NCBI GenBank assembly: GCA_945876865.1
Contig: CAMCPZ010000001.1
Location: forward strand, 37,956-101,955
DNA: 64,000 nucleotides
Direction: 5' to 3'
Source: Bifidobacterium breve
GTDB taxonomy: Bacteria > Actinomycetota > Actinomycetes > Nanopelagicales > Nanopelagicaceae
Numbering within the stretch: position 1 is the first letter of the stretch; every line of letters begins with the position of its first letter. Shown here piece by piece: positions 10,647 through 19,677 of this stretch. The notes below the pieces were generated by a model, which was given only the letters and a program-made list of their open reading frames with translations, searched no databases and was not told where the DNA came from. The position numbers and the translations under genes were made by a program.

Positions 10647-10651
10647 GAGAT

Positions 10652-11815
10652 TTACCCCCGAAGAAATTGTTTAGTTTTAGCAAAGGCAGCGATTACTTTT
10701 GCAACATCTTCTCGATCGTTATAGAAGTGCGGTGAAATTCTTACATTTCCATCTCTTGAAGAAACTATAACCTTTTCGTTCTCAAGCGCTGAAACATGTG
10801 CGTTTTCATCCATTGTTGCAATGGCAAGCATTGCGGCGTGATTCTGTGGCGCCTTTGGGGTAACAACTCGATAACCAAGTTCGGATATTCCTTCACGCAA
10901 TTCATCATGTAAAGGAGCGACATATGCGGCGATGTTTTCTAACCCAATCTTGAGAACATATTCCATTCCAGCCGCTGCAGGATAAAGAGATGGAATTGCA
11001 GGTGTGCCTGATTCAAATCTCCTCGCATCTTTTGCTGGATCGTAGCTATGGATGGCCATTGCAAAAATATTATCTGCCGCAAACCATCCGGTTGCAGTTG
11101 GGATCAGGTGGCTAGTTGTTTCTGGTCTAGCGAACATAAATCCAACCCCAGGTGCACCCAGCATGTATTTCAAAACTCCACCAACCAAGAAATCTGTCTT
11201 AAGTTTGGATAAGTCAATCGGTATTGCACCTACTGCCTGATATGCATCAACTAAAATCAGCGCTCCTGCTTTATGCGCTGCTTCAATTATTGGTTCTAAT
11301 TCAGTCATTGTTCCGTTGCGGAAACAAACATGTGTTACTGAAACAATCAAAGTCTCTTCATCAATCGCAGATAAAAGTGCGGAGAGGTCAACCGTTAGAT
11401 CTTCTTTACTTGGAACATGAATTACCTTTGCCCCACGTCTCTCTTGGGCGTGCCAAATTTGTCCAATAGTTGGAAACTCATTGTCGGTAGTTACTACCTT
11501 GTTCCGTTTCCCCGTGAAATCTAAGGCTGAAGCTAGCGATGCAACGCCCGCTGATGCCGAAGTGGTAACAGCAATTTGATTTGCGGGCACATTAAAAAAT
11601 TTTCCAAGTAAATCCCTTACGTTCTCTTGGTGGCCAGCCCAGTCGCCCCAAGCAGAACCTTTTAGTTCTAGCGTCTTCAAATAAGTATCAAAACTCTCTT
11701 TAACGCTATCCGCAATGGCACCTTGAGAGCATGAGTTCATGTAGGTAACATGATCGAATACTTTGAAATCTGATCGATACTTCGCAGCTAAATCAATAGA
11801 AGTGTTAACGGCCAT
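10652..11815 (-). CDS. Class V PLP-dependent aminotransferase / isopenicillin-N epimerase-like enzyme
   Basis: YMNSCSQGAIADSV, TTSASAGVASLASAL, SVTHVCFRNGTMTEL, LVDAYQAVGAIPIDLSKLKTDFLVGGVLKYMLGAPGVGFMFAR. ATG at 11815 preferred. Confidence 0.85.
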   Translation of the reverse strand: MAVNTSIDLAAKYRSDFKVFDHVTYMNSCSQGAIADSVKESFDTYLKTLELKGSAWGDWAGHQENVRDLLGKFFNVPANQIAVTTSASAGVASLASALDFTGKRNKVVTTDNEFPTIGQIWHAQERRGAKVIHVPSKEDLTVDLSALLSAIDEETLIVSVTHVCFRNGTMTELEPIIEAAHKAGALILVDAYQAVGAIPIDLSKLKTDFLVGGVLKYMLGAPGVGFMFARPETTSHLIPTATGWFAADNIFAMAIHSYDPAKDARRFESGTPAIPSLYPAAAGMEYVLKIGLENIAAYVAPLHDELREGISELGYRVVTPKAPQNHAAMLAIATMDENAHVSALENEKVIVSSRDGNVRISPHFYNDREDVAKVIAAFAKTKQFLRG

Positions 11816-11925
11816 GGTCTGCCCTCCGAATTTCGTGATGCCCAGCAAATTTGCCGGATATTTTCTTTGAAGCTATGCGCACAGTCTCCAACACATCGCT
11901 AATAAAGACCAGAACTAAATCGAGT

Positions 11926-12699
11926 TTATTCAGTCTCACTGTAACCAGGGGCCGGCCGGCCATCTGGGTAATACGCAGCAGCGGGCGAACCTTGAGGCCG
12001 AAATATTCCGAGCAGCCAGAGATCCTCGGTGCCGCTGTTCACAATTGAATGGAGCAATCTTGGAGTGATGCTAAATGTTGATCCTGCTGAAATATCTTGA
12101 ATCTCGCCATCAACTGCAACGCTTCCAGTCCCACTTACGATCTGGCAGATCTCATCATAAAGATGATAATGATCGGGCGCTCCTGAAGGTGGAATAAAAC
12201 CGATAAACATTGTGGCGGCAGCTGAACCCTTGCTTGCATCAAAGAGAACTTCAAATTCTCGACTTCCAGTTGCAGCGCCTTTATTACTTGCGCCCTGCTT
12301 TACATGACGTTGAAAAACTTCTGTCGGACTAGTTTGCTTTCGAGCAAATGGACCAGTTACAGGAATACTTACCTCTAGCGCCTTTAAATCATTTCCATTA
12401 GCCCAGAAGAAATTCTCACCACTTCGGATGTGAACTGCTGAACCAGCTTCGACCTTAACGCTGTTTTCATCATCACTTCCAATAATTTCCAAACTTGCAC
12501 TTCCGGCTCTGACATAAATCAGAGTGTCACAGTCCTTGGAGCCCTTTGGTGACGCATTGCCAGTCAGGTGGATTTCAGTTGCAGTCATTGGTTCTGCGAA
12601 TGAACCAGATTTAATTAGATTGAAGCATTGCCCTTGGCCTCGCATAGTTATATCTTCTGACGCTAGAGTTGCCGCGTTAAATACTTTGCCTGGCTTCAT
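11926..12699 (-). CDS. Bicupin-like protein
   Basis: Two cupin-like halves; the second has PDHYHLYDEICQIVSGTGSVAVDG...ITPRLLHSIVNSG. Confidence 0.75.
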   Translation of the reverse strand: MKPGKVFNAATLASEDITMRGQGQCFNLIKSGSFAEPMTATEIHLTGNASPKGSKDCDTLIYVRAGSASLEIIGSDDENSVKVEAGSAVHIRSGENFFWANGNDLKALEVSIPVTGPFARKQTSPTEVFQRHVKQGASNKGAATGSREFEVLFDASKGSAAATMFIGFIPPSGAPDHYHLYDEICQIVSGTGSVAVDGEIQDISAGSTFSITPRLLHSIVNSGTEDLWLLGIFRPQGSPAAAYYPDGRPAPGYSETE

Positions 12700-12720
12700 A
12701 ACTTGAAAGGTAGCGTAAAA

Positions 12721-13149
12721 ATGAAAGTTTTTAAACATGCAAGTGCAATTTGGAATGGAACAGTTCCTGCGGGGACTGGATCAATGAAGCTGGGACGAGC
12801 AGGAGAAGTTCTGCCATTCTCACTTAAGTCACGAGTCGAAGATGTTCCAATGACCAATCCGGAAGAGCTAATCGGAGCAGCCCACGCTGGTTGTTTCTCA
12901 ATGGCGCTTTCAAGTCTGATTGAAGAAGCCGGCAAAGTTCCCGGAACTGTTGAAACATCAGCAAAGGTAACTTTGGAACAACGCGACGACGGTTTTTGGA
13001 TTAGTGAAATCAATTTAATAACCAGAGGCTCTAACCAGGCAATGACAAATGATGAATTTGTTGCACTTGCCGAAAAAGCGAAGACAACCTGTCCGGTTTC
13101 AAAGCTTTACTCATCTGCGACCATCACCCTGGATGCGGCACTGGCCTAA
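12721..13149 (+). CDS. OsmC family peroxiredoxin
   Basis: NPEELIGAAHAGCFSMALSS and KTTCPVSKLY. Confidence 0.9.
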   Translation: MKVFKHASAIWNGTVPAGTGSMKLGRAGEVLPFSLKSRVEDVPMTNPEELIGAAHAGCFSMALSSLIEEAGKVPGTVETSAKVTLEQRDDGFWISEINLITRGSNQAMTNDEFVALAEKAKTTCPVSKLYSSATITLDAALA

Positions 13150-13163
13150 TTACTTGCGGGTAG

Positions 13164-13177
13164 GTGACGGTCGTCAA
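13164..13177. promoter_or_regulatory. Candidate operator site A (GTGACGGTCGTCAA) upstream of prpB
   Basis: Inverted halves TGACG-GT-CGTCA, about 77 bp before prpB; matches the TTGAC-N4-GTCAA sites at 22185 and 28552. Confidence 0.6.
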
Positions 13178-13253
13178 AAATGTTGCCTACCTCTCAATGC
13201 AATTCAGGCATAGCCCTTGTAGTGCTGTAAATAGCCGGTGATAAGGTGAACCA

Positions 13254-14147
13254 ATGAGCCAGACCAGTGCAGGCGCCAAATTTCGTAAAGCCCTTACTGA
13301 AGAATCTCCGCTCCAGGTAATTGGAACAATAAATGCTAATCACGCACTGCTAGCGAAACGAGCAGGCTTTAAAGCAATCTATCTTTCTGGTGGTGGCGTT
13401 GCAGCAGGTTCACTCGGTATTCCAGATTTAGGAATCACTGGTTTAGAAGATGTATTAGTTGATGTTCGCCGAATAACAGATGTTTGTGATACCCCACTTC
13501 TTGTAGATATTGATACCGGCTTTGGCGCATCAGCTTTCAATATTGCGCGCTCTGTGCGTACTATAAATAAAGCAGGAGCTGCCGCGATTCATATTGAAGA
13601 TCAAGTTGGGGCAAAGCGCTGTGGACACAGGCCAAATAAAGAATTAGTAAGTAAAGCGGAAATGGTCGATCGCATCAAAGCAGCGGTCGATGCTCGAGTA
13701 GATGATTCATTCGTAATTATGGCCCGTACCGATGCGCTCGCAGTTGAAGGAATTGATGCGGCGCTAGAAAGAGCCAATGCATACATTGAAGCTGGTGCGG
13801 ATGCACTTTTCCCTGAAGCAATTACCGATCTTCCGACCTACAAAAAATTCACTGATGTAATTAAAGTTCCAGTTCTTGCAAACATCACAGAATTTGGAAT
13901 GACACCACTTTTCACAACCACAGAACTTGCGAGTGTTGGTGTTGGGATTGTTCTTTATCCACTTTCGGCATTCCGCGCCATGAATAAGGCAGCAGAAAAC
14001 GTTTACGAAACTGTGCGAAAAGATGGGTCACAAAAAGCAGTTTTAGAGACTATGCAGACTCGAGAAGAGCTTTATCAAAGAATTAATTATTATGAATACG
14101 AAGGTGCACTAGATAAGTTACTAGGTAATGGAGACGAAAAGAAATAA
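13254..14147 (+). CDS. prpB: 2-methylisocitrate lyase (PEP mutase/isocitrate lyase superfamily)
   Basis: [40 protein letters not shown]; first gene of a prpB-prpC-prpD order. Confidence 0.92.
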   Translation: MSQTSAGAKFRKALTEESPLQVIGTINANHALLAKRAGFKAIYLSGGGVAAGSLGIPDLGITGLEDVLVDVRRITDVCDTPLLVDIDTGFGASAFNIARSVRTINKAGAAAIHIEDQVGAKRCGHRPNKELVSKAEMVDRIKAAVDARVDDSFVIMARTDALAVEGIDAALERANAYIEAGADALFPEAITDLPTYKKFTDVIKVPVLANITEFGMTPLFTTTELASVGVGIVLYPLSAFRAMNKAAENVYETVRKDGSQKAVLETMQTREELYQRINYYEYEGALDKLLGNGDEKK

Positions 14148-15298
14148 TGAGCGATTCACCAAAAATTGAATTTAAGCCGAAGAAATCTGTTGCACTTTCA
14201 GGTGTTACAGCAGGATCCACCGCTCTCTGCTCTGTTGGTAAGAGCGGAAACGATCTTCACTACCGTGGTTATGACATTCTTGATTTAGCCGCAAAGTGCG
14301 AATTTGAAGAAGTCGCGTTCCTATTAATCCATGGAAAACTGCCAACTAAGAGCGAACTAGCGGCATATAAAACAAAGTTGAAGTCACTTCGCGGATTACC
14401 AAATACCGTAAAGAAAGTTCTAGAAGCTCTTCCAAAAACAGCTCATCCAATGGATGTTATGCGCACTGGTGTTTCGGCGCTGGGTTGCGATGCCCCAGAA
14501 TCCCTAGTTCATACGCCAGAGGAAGCTAAAGAAATCGCAGATCGCCTAGTCGCATCTTTCGGTTCAATGCTTCTTTATTGGTATCACTTTGCAAATAGTG
14601 GAAAACAAATCGAAGTTGAGACCAATGATGATTCTGTAGGCGGACATTTCTTACATATGTTGCATGGCAAAACACCAAGTGACGAATGGGTCAAAGCAAT
14701 GCATATCTCGTTAATTCTTTATGCAGAGCACGAATTTAACGCATCAACATTTACTGGCCGCGTAATTGCTGGAACTGGTTCCGATATTTTTGCTGCAATC
14801 ACTGGCGCAATTGGTGCGCTTCGTGGACCAAAGCATGGTGGCGCTAATGAAGTAGCACTTGAAATTCAAGAGCGATATTCAAATCCAGATGAGGCTGAGA
14901 AAGATATTCGGGCCCGAGTTGAACGAAAAGAAGTTGTAATAGGTTTTGGTCACCCGGTTTATACAATCTCAGATCCGCGAAATGTAGTTATCAAGTCTGT
15001 TGCACATGGGCTAAGCACGACTGCTGGAGATTTAAAACTTTATGACATCGCGGAACGAATCGAATCTGTTATGTGGGATGCTAAAAAGATGTTTCCAAAT
15101 CTTGATTGGTTCTCGGCGGTTGCCTATCAGACGATGGGAATTCCAACAGCTTTCTTTACTCCAATATTCGTGATAGCTCGCACAACTGGTTGGTCAGCAC
15201 ATGTGATCGAACAACGAATCGATAATAAAATTATTCGCCCAAGTGCGGATTACACGGGCCCAGAAGATCTGGAATTCGTGCCAATAGAGAAAAGATAG
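14147..15298 (+). CDS. prpC: 2-methylcitrate synthase / citrate synthase family
   Basis: [41 protein letters not shown]; between prpB and prpD. Confidence 0.92.
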   Translation: MSDSPKIEFKPKKSVALSGVTAGSTALCSVGKSGNDLHYRGYDILDLAAKCEFEEVAFLLIHGKLPTKSELAAYKTKLKSLRGLPNTVKKVLEALPKTAHPMDVMRTGVSALGCDAPESLVHTPEEAKEIADRLVASFGSMLLYWYHFANSGKQIEVETNDDSVGGHFLHMLHGKTPSDEWVKAMHISLILYAEHEFNASTFTGRVIAGTGSDIFAAITGAIGALRGPKHGGANEVALEIQERYSNPDEAEKDIRARVERKEVVIGFGHPVYTISDPRNVVIKSVAHGLSTTAGDLKLYDIAERIESVMWDAKKMFPNLDWFSAVAYQTMGIPTAFFTPIFVIARTTGWSAHVIEQRIDNKIIRPSADYTGPEDLEFVPIEKR

Positions 15299-15306
15299 GG
15301 TCATAC

Positions 15307-16776
15307 GTGTCATCAAATATCACAAAGGTAAAACAAGAATTCGATAAAGAAATAATTGACATTGTTGATTACGTTGAGAATTACGAGATTAAATCCGAAG
15401 TTGCTTACGAAACCGCATGGAATTGCTTATTAGACACCCTGGGCTGCGGACTTGAAGCACTTGAATATGATGAATGTAAGAAATTACTTGGACCGCTAGT
15501 TCCAGGAACAACTGTTACAAACGGTGTTCGAGTTCCAGGAACCAACTATGAATTAGATCCAGTTCAGGGCGCGTTCAACATTGGCGCCATGATTCGCTGG
15601 CTAGATTTCAATGACACTTGGTTAGCAGCTGAATGGGGCCACCCTTCAGATAACTTGGGCGGAATTCTTGCTACTGCTGATTGGCTTTCACGTGCTGCGG
15701 TTGCATCTGGTCGACCACCACTAAAGGTCCATGATGTTTTAACTGCGATGATTAAAGCGCATGAAATTCAAGGCTGTATTGCACTTGAAAACTCATTTAA
15801 CAAAGTCGGGCTTGATCACGTAATTCTTGTGAAAGTCGCATCAACAGCTGTTGTTGCAAAGATGCTTGGTTTAACTCGCGAGCAGACTTTAAATGCGGTC
15901 TCACTTGCTTGGGTTGATGGTCAAGCACTTCGCACATACCGTCATTTTCCTAACGCTGGCTCTCGTAAATCCTGGGCTGCCGGTGATGCAACATCACGCG
16001 CAGTTCGACTTGCTCTGATTGCACAGACTGGCGAAATGGGTTATCCATCAGTCCTAACCGCAAAAGTTTGGGGCTTCTACGATTCACTCTTCCGCGGAAA
16101 TTCTTTTAAGTTCCAACGCGCATACGGTTCATATGTGATGGAGAACATTCTCTTCAAGATTTCTTTCCCTGCCGAGTTCCATTCACAAACTGCAGTTGAA
16201 GCAGCAATGACAATTAACGGTCTAATGAAGGCTGCAGGAAAAACAGCTGCCGACATTGCGAGTGTAAAGATCAGAACTCATGAAGCTTGTATTCGGATTA
16301 TTGATAAGAAAGGTCCGCTCGGAAACCCAGCAGATCGCGATCACTGTATTCAATACATGGTCGCAGTTCCACTTATCTTTGGTCGTCTTACCGCACGTGA
16401 TTACGAAGATGACATCGCTGCAGATCCAGCAATTGATGCGCTTCGCGAAAAAATAGTTTGCGTTGAGGATCCAGCATTTACTGTTGATTATCATGATCCA
16501 AGTAAGCGCTCTATCGCTAATGCCTTAACTGTTGAATTTAAAGATGGCAGCAAGTTCGATGAAGTAGTTGTCGAATATCCAATCGGACATGCTCGTCGCA
16601 GAACTGATGGAATTCCACTACTTATCGAGAAATTCAAGATTAACTTGGCTCGGATTTTTAGCGCAGATCAACAGAAGAAAATTCTTGATGTTTCTATGGA
16701 CTATAAGAAGTTATCTCAAATGGCCGTTAATGAATACGTTGATCTTTACGTAAATAAAGAGTACAAAGCCAAGTAA
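15307..16776 (+). CDS. prpD: 2-methylcitrate dehydratase, MmgE/PrpD family
   Basis: AWNCLLDTLGCGLEAL, WLDFNDTWLAAEWGHPSDNLGGILA, SRKSWAAGDATSRAV. Confidence 0.93.
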   Translation: MSSNITKVKQEFDKEIIDIVDYVENYEIKSEVAYETAWNCLLDTLGCGLEALEYDECKKLLGPLVPGTTVTNGVRVPGTNYELDPVQGAFNIGAMIRWLDFNDTWLAAEWGHPSDNLGGILATADWLSRAAVASGRPPLKVHDVLTAMIKAHEIQGCIALENSFNKVGLDHVILVKVASTAVVAKMLGLTREQTLNAVSLAWVDGQALRTYRHFPNAGSRKSWAAGDATSRAVRLALIAQTGEMGYPSVLTAKVWGFYDSLFRGNSFKFQRAYGSYVMENILFKISFPAEFHSQTAVEAAMTINGLMKAAGKTAADIASVKIRTHEACIRIIDKKGPLGNPADRDHCIQYMVAVPLIFGRLTARDYEDDIAADPAIDALREKIVCVEDPAFTVDYHDPSKRSIANALTVEFKDGSKFDEVVVEYPIGHARRRTDGIPLLIEKFKINLARIFSADQQKKILDVSMDYKKLSQMAVNEYVDLYVNKEYKAK

Positions 16777-17655
16777 TTACTTCTTCTTTTTAACTTCCGC
16801 CTTGCCCGCAACGCTATGAAAATAGTTAAGGGCAGGGATGGCAAGTAAGTCGTGGACTTTAAAGAAGCTATCCATTGCTGCAAAGCCGGGCCAATTCTTG
16901 GGCAAATATTCCTTAGGAAGTCCTGGGTCAAAGTAAGGAACATGCCGCCAGTTGGTTAAAACCTTCGTGTAATCAATAAATGCTTCAAGCGGATCAGGCT
17001 TTGAAATCTTCTTGGTAAACCACTTTTTCATGACTGGTCGCGCAGTTGTGCTGAATGATTTATATAAAGAGCTGATTCCATCTAAATCCCACCACTGACT
17101 TACTGCATTTGGTGTTGGCTGAAACGCTAAGTGGTGTGCTGAGAAAATGCTCATGTATTTTTCAATGTTCAATACTTTGGCAAGCGCGGTAACATCAGCG
17201 GTTAATTGGCGCGGTGCGATCCAAAGTCCACCAGTGACCTGAGCAAATCCCACACGAATTAATCGTGATCGCAATTGATATCTAAGCGCTCGGTTCTTCT
17301 CCGGAATCGAAAATGCAACTAGCACCCAACCTTCATCGCGTGGGGCCTCGCGTCTTTCGAGAACACGCGAATCACCAAGCTCAAAAGTTTTTCTAGCTTC
17401 AGCACTCAGCGCGTAGCCTTGAATTCCATTCTGAGATTTAGAAATTAGAATCCCACGGCGCTTAAATCGAGATAGTGCGCTTCGAACCGATGCTTCATCA
17501 ACATCTAATTCAGCGCAGAGGCTAACGATCGCACTCGAAGAGAGCCACCCACCAAGAGAGCGGCTATATGCGCCATAAATTGTGATGATTAAAGATTGCG
17601 GCCGATTTGCACGGTCAATTAAATCTTTCGCTTCACCTGCAAATATGCTGACCAC
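16777..17655 (-). CDS. PaaX-family transcriptional regulator
   Basis: PQSLIITIYGAYSR, winged-helix VDEASVRSALSRFKRRGIL, WVLVAFSIPEKNRALRYQLRSRLIRVGFAQVTGGLWIAPR. Only recognisable transcription factor in the window. Confidence 0.88.
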   Translation of the reverse strand: MVSIFAGEAKDLIDRANRPQSLIITIYGAYSRSLGGWLSSSAIVSLCAELDVDEASVRSALSRFKRRGILISKSQNGIQGYALSAEARKTFELGDSRVLERREAPRDEGWVLVAFSIPEKNRALRYQLRSRLIRVGFAQVTGGLWIAPRQLTADVTALAKVLNIEKYMSIFSAHHLAFQPTPNAVSQWWDLDGISSLYKSFSTTARPVMKKWFTKKISKPDPLEAFIDYTKVLTNWRHVPYFDPGLPKEYLPKNWPGFAAMDSFFKVHDLLAIPALNYFHSVAGKAEVKKKK

Positions 17656-17710
17656 GGCGGTAATGTTAGTGGGGTAATTTGAATAAAGTAGCGCTTTAGA
17701 GAGGTAATAA

Positions 17711-18103
17711 ATGGCCGGAGCATCTATCGAGATAAAGAGATTCCTTGAGTGGGCTGAAACCGATGCCGCTGGTCACCAACATTATTCGAGCGCATTTCGC
17801 TGGGTAGAAGAGTGCGAAGCAGCGCTTTATCGCAGTGTTGGATTACCTTCTACTCTCTTTGGCCAAATTCCAAGAGTTAAAGTCAACATGGAATATAAGC
17901 GTCGGATTTTTTTCGGTGAAGAGATTACAACTCGCCTTGAAGTCATCAGAATTGGAAATTCATCTTTAGAGCTAGCATTCACGGCAGATGTAAATGGTGA
18001 ACTTGCAGCTGTAGGAAGTTATGTGATTGTGCACTCACCAAATAAAGAAGCCGGTGCTCAAAGATGGCCAGATGCATGGCGGGCAAAGTTATTTACTGAG
18101 TAA
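17711..18103 (+). CDS. 4-hydroxybenzoyl-CoA thioesterase-like hotdog-fold acyl-CoA thioesterase
   Basis: WAETDAAGHQHYSSAFRWVEECEAAL, a 4HBT-like signature. Confidence 0.8.
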   Translation: MAGASIEIKRFLEWAETDAAGHQHYSSAFRWVEECEAALYRSVGLPSTLFGQIPRVKVNMEYKRRIFFGEEITTRLEVIRIGNSSLELAFTADVNGELAAVGSYVIVHSPNKEAGAQRWPDAWRAKLFTE

Positions 18104-19621
18104 ATTCGCAACCATCAATCCGCTGCCGCCACCAACTCCGCCACCTGGCCAGGTGCCAGATCCACAAATAAAGAGATTTTTAATTGGCGCCTTATGACCG
18201 GTCCAACCAGGTAGTGGACGTAGAAAGAAAAATTGCGCAGGATGGTGGCTTCCACCAAGTGAATCGCCCTTAATTAAATTAGCGTTGTAACGTTCTAAAT
18301 CTGTCGGGGTTAGAACTTTTCTAGCAAGAATTTTTGCTTTTAAGCCAGGCGCATATTGCTCGATGTTTTCAATTATGCGATCTGCATACTCTTCACCAAC
18401 TTGATCCCAGGTAGTTCCAACCATTTCAAGTGGCAGAACTCGAACTTGAATCCAGAGGACATGTTTGCCATCGGGCGCACGCGTTGGATCACTTACAGTT
18501 GGTTGGCCAATAACTAGCGCAGGTGTTGTCGGAAGTTGTCCAGCAGCAGCAACCGTATAAGTCATCGCTAAGTCATCAACATATGGTGCGATATGAACGT
18601 AGTTAAAACCGCGGGCTTCGCTAGCAGTCCAATCAGGAAGATCGCTTAGTGCCAGGTGAATCATCATTGTGCCAAGTCCGGGACGGAAATTCTTGACCTT
18701 TGACACTTCTGGTTTTTCAGCATCAAGCTTTGGTAGCAAGTTCGGAATTAGTGCTGGATTTACATTCGCGATTATTTTTGTGGCTTCATAAACCGTTCCA
18801 TCAGCAGTTTTGACACCAGTTGCTTTTCCATCAGTAGTAATAATTTCGGTAACTCTCGCGCCAGAAACTAAAGTTCCGCCATTCTCTTTAATGACTCCAA
18901 CCAATGATTTAATTAAATTATCTGCGCCACCCTTACCAAGAACCATTCCAAACTCTTGGCCACCAATCGATTCTAGGAATGAGAATAACGCGCCACCTGA
19001 AATATCTGGTCCGTAATCAAGATGCATTCCCCAAATAGCAGCAAGCGCTTTCGTTTCTGGGTGGACAAAATGTTCATCAGTAAAGGCACGACTTGATTGC
19101 AATAACAATCTAATTAAATCAAAAAGCCCTTCGGTTCCTATTGCCCGCCAGGTTTTATAAAGAGATTTCGCTGCAGCAAATGATGGAAGTTCAGTTCCTA
19201 AAATTGGAAATAGATGCGGTGCCAATATGCCAAGTTTTGTGGTGAGAGATTTCCAGGATTCAACATCGCCGGGTGCGACTCGAGTCAGAGTTGCAATGTT
19301 TGCATCTCGATCCATAACAATTCCAATTGATTTTCCATCAGGGAAGACCGAGCAAAATGGTTTTGCTGATGGAACAAATTCCAAACCGTTCCGAATCAAA
19401 TCATCTTTAAGAGCAGCCATAACGCCACCACCGGCAAATAAGCTCAAGTTAGTAGCAAAGAGGTCATGCTTGAAGCCAGGCAAGGTAACTTCTTCAGTGC
19501 GAACGGCACCACCAAACTCAGCCGCACTTTCTAGAACAATTACCGATTTACCCCGCTTAGCCAATAAAGCCGCAGCGCTCAAACCATTGATTCCAGATCC
19601 AATAATCACAATTTTTGACAT
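18089..19621 (-). CDS. NAD(P)/FAD-dependent oxidoreductase, phytoene-desaturase-like (PYROXD2-type)
   Basis: IVIIGSGINGLSAAALLAKRGKSVIVLESAAEFGGAVRTEE; C-terminal GTWPGGGVGGGSGLMVANLL. ATG at 19621 chosen because the longer ORF overlaps the divergent gene. Confidence 0.85.
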   Translation of the reverse strand: MSKIVIIGSGINGLSAAALLAKRGKSVIVLESAAEFGGAVRTEEVTLPGFKHDLFATNLSLFAGGGVMAALKDDLIRNGLEFVPSAKPFCSVFPDGKSIGIVMDRDANIATLTRVAPGDVESWKSLTTKLGILAPHLFPILGTELPSFAAAKSLYKTWRAIGTEGLFDLIRLLLQSSRAFTDEHFVHPETKALAAIWGMHLDYGPDISGGALFSFLESIGGQEFGMVLGKGGADNLIKSLVGVIKENGGTLVSGARVTEIITTDGKATGVKTADGTVYEATKIIANVNPALIPNLLPKLDAEKPEVSKVKNFRPGLGTMMIHLALSDLPDWTASEARGFNYVHIAPYVDDLAMTYTVAAAGQLPTTPALVIGQPTVSDPTRAPDGKHVLWIQVRVLPLEMVGTTWDQVGEEYADRIIENIEQYAPGLKAKILARKVLTPTDLERYNANLIKGDSLGGSHHPAQFFFLRPLPGWTGHKAPIKNLFICGSGTWPGGGVGGGSGLMVANLLSK

Positions 19622-19641
19622 GTGCGATCTTCTCACGATTA

Positions 19642-19656
19642 TTGACGGTCGGACAA
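19642..19656. promoter_or_regulatory. Weak candidate operator site C (TTGACGGTCGGACAA) in a divergent promoter
   Basis: Left half TTGACGGTCG matches the other sites; the right half is degenerate. Confidence 0.35.
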
Positions 19657-19677
19657 TACCCGCAATAGATTTCGACC

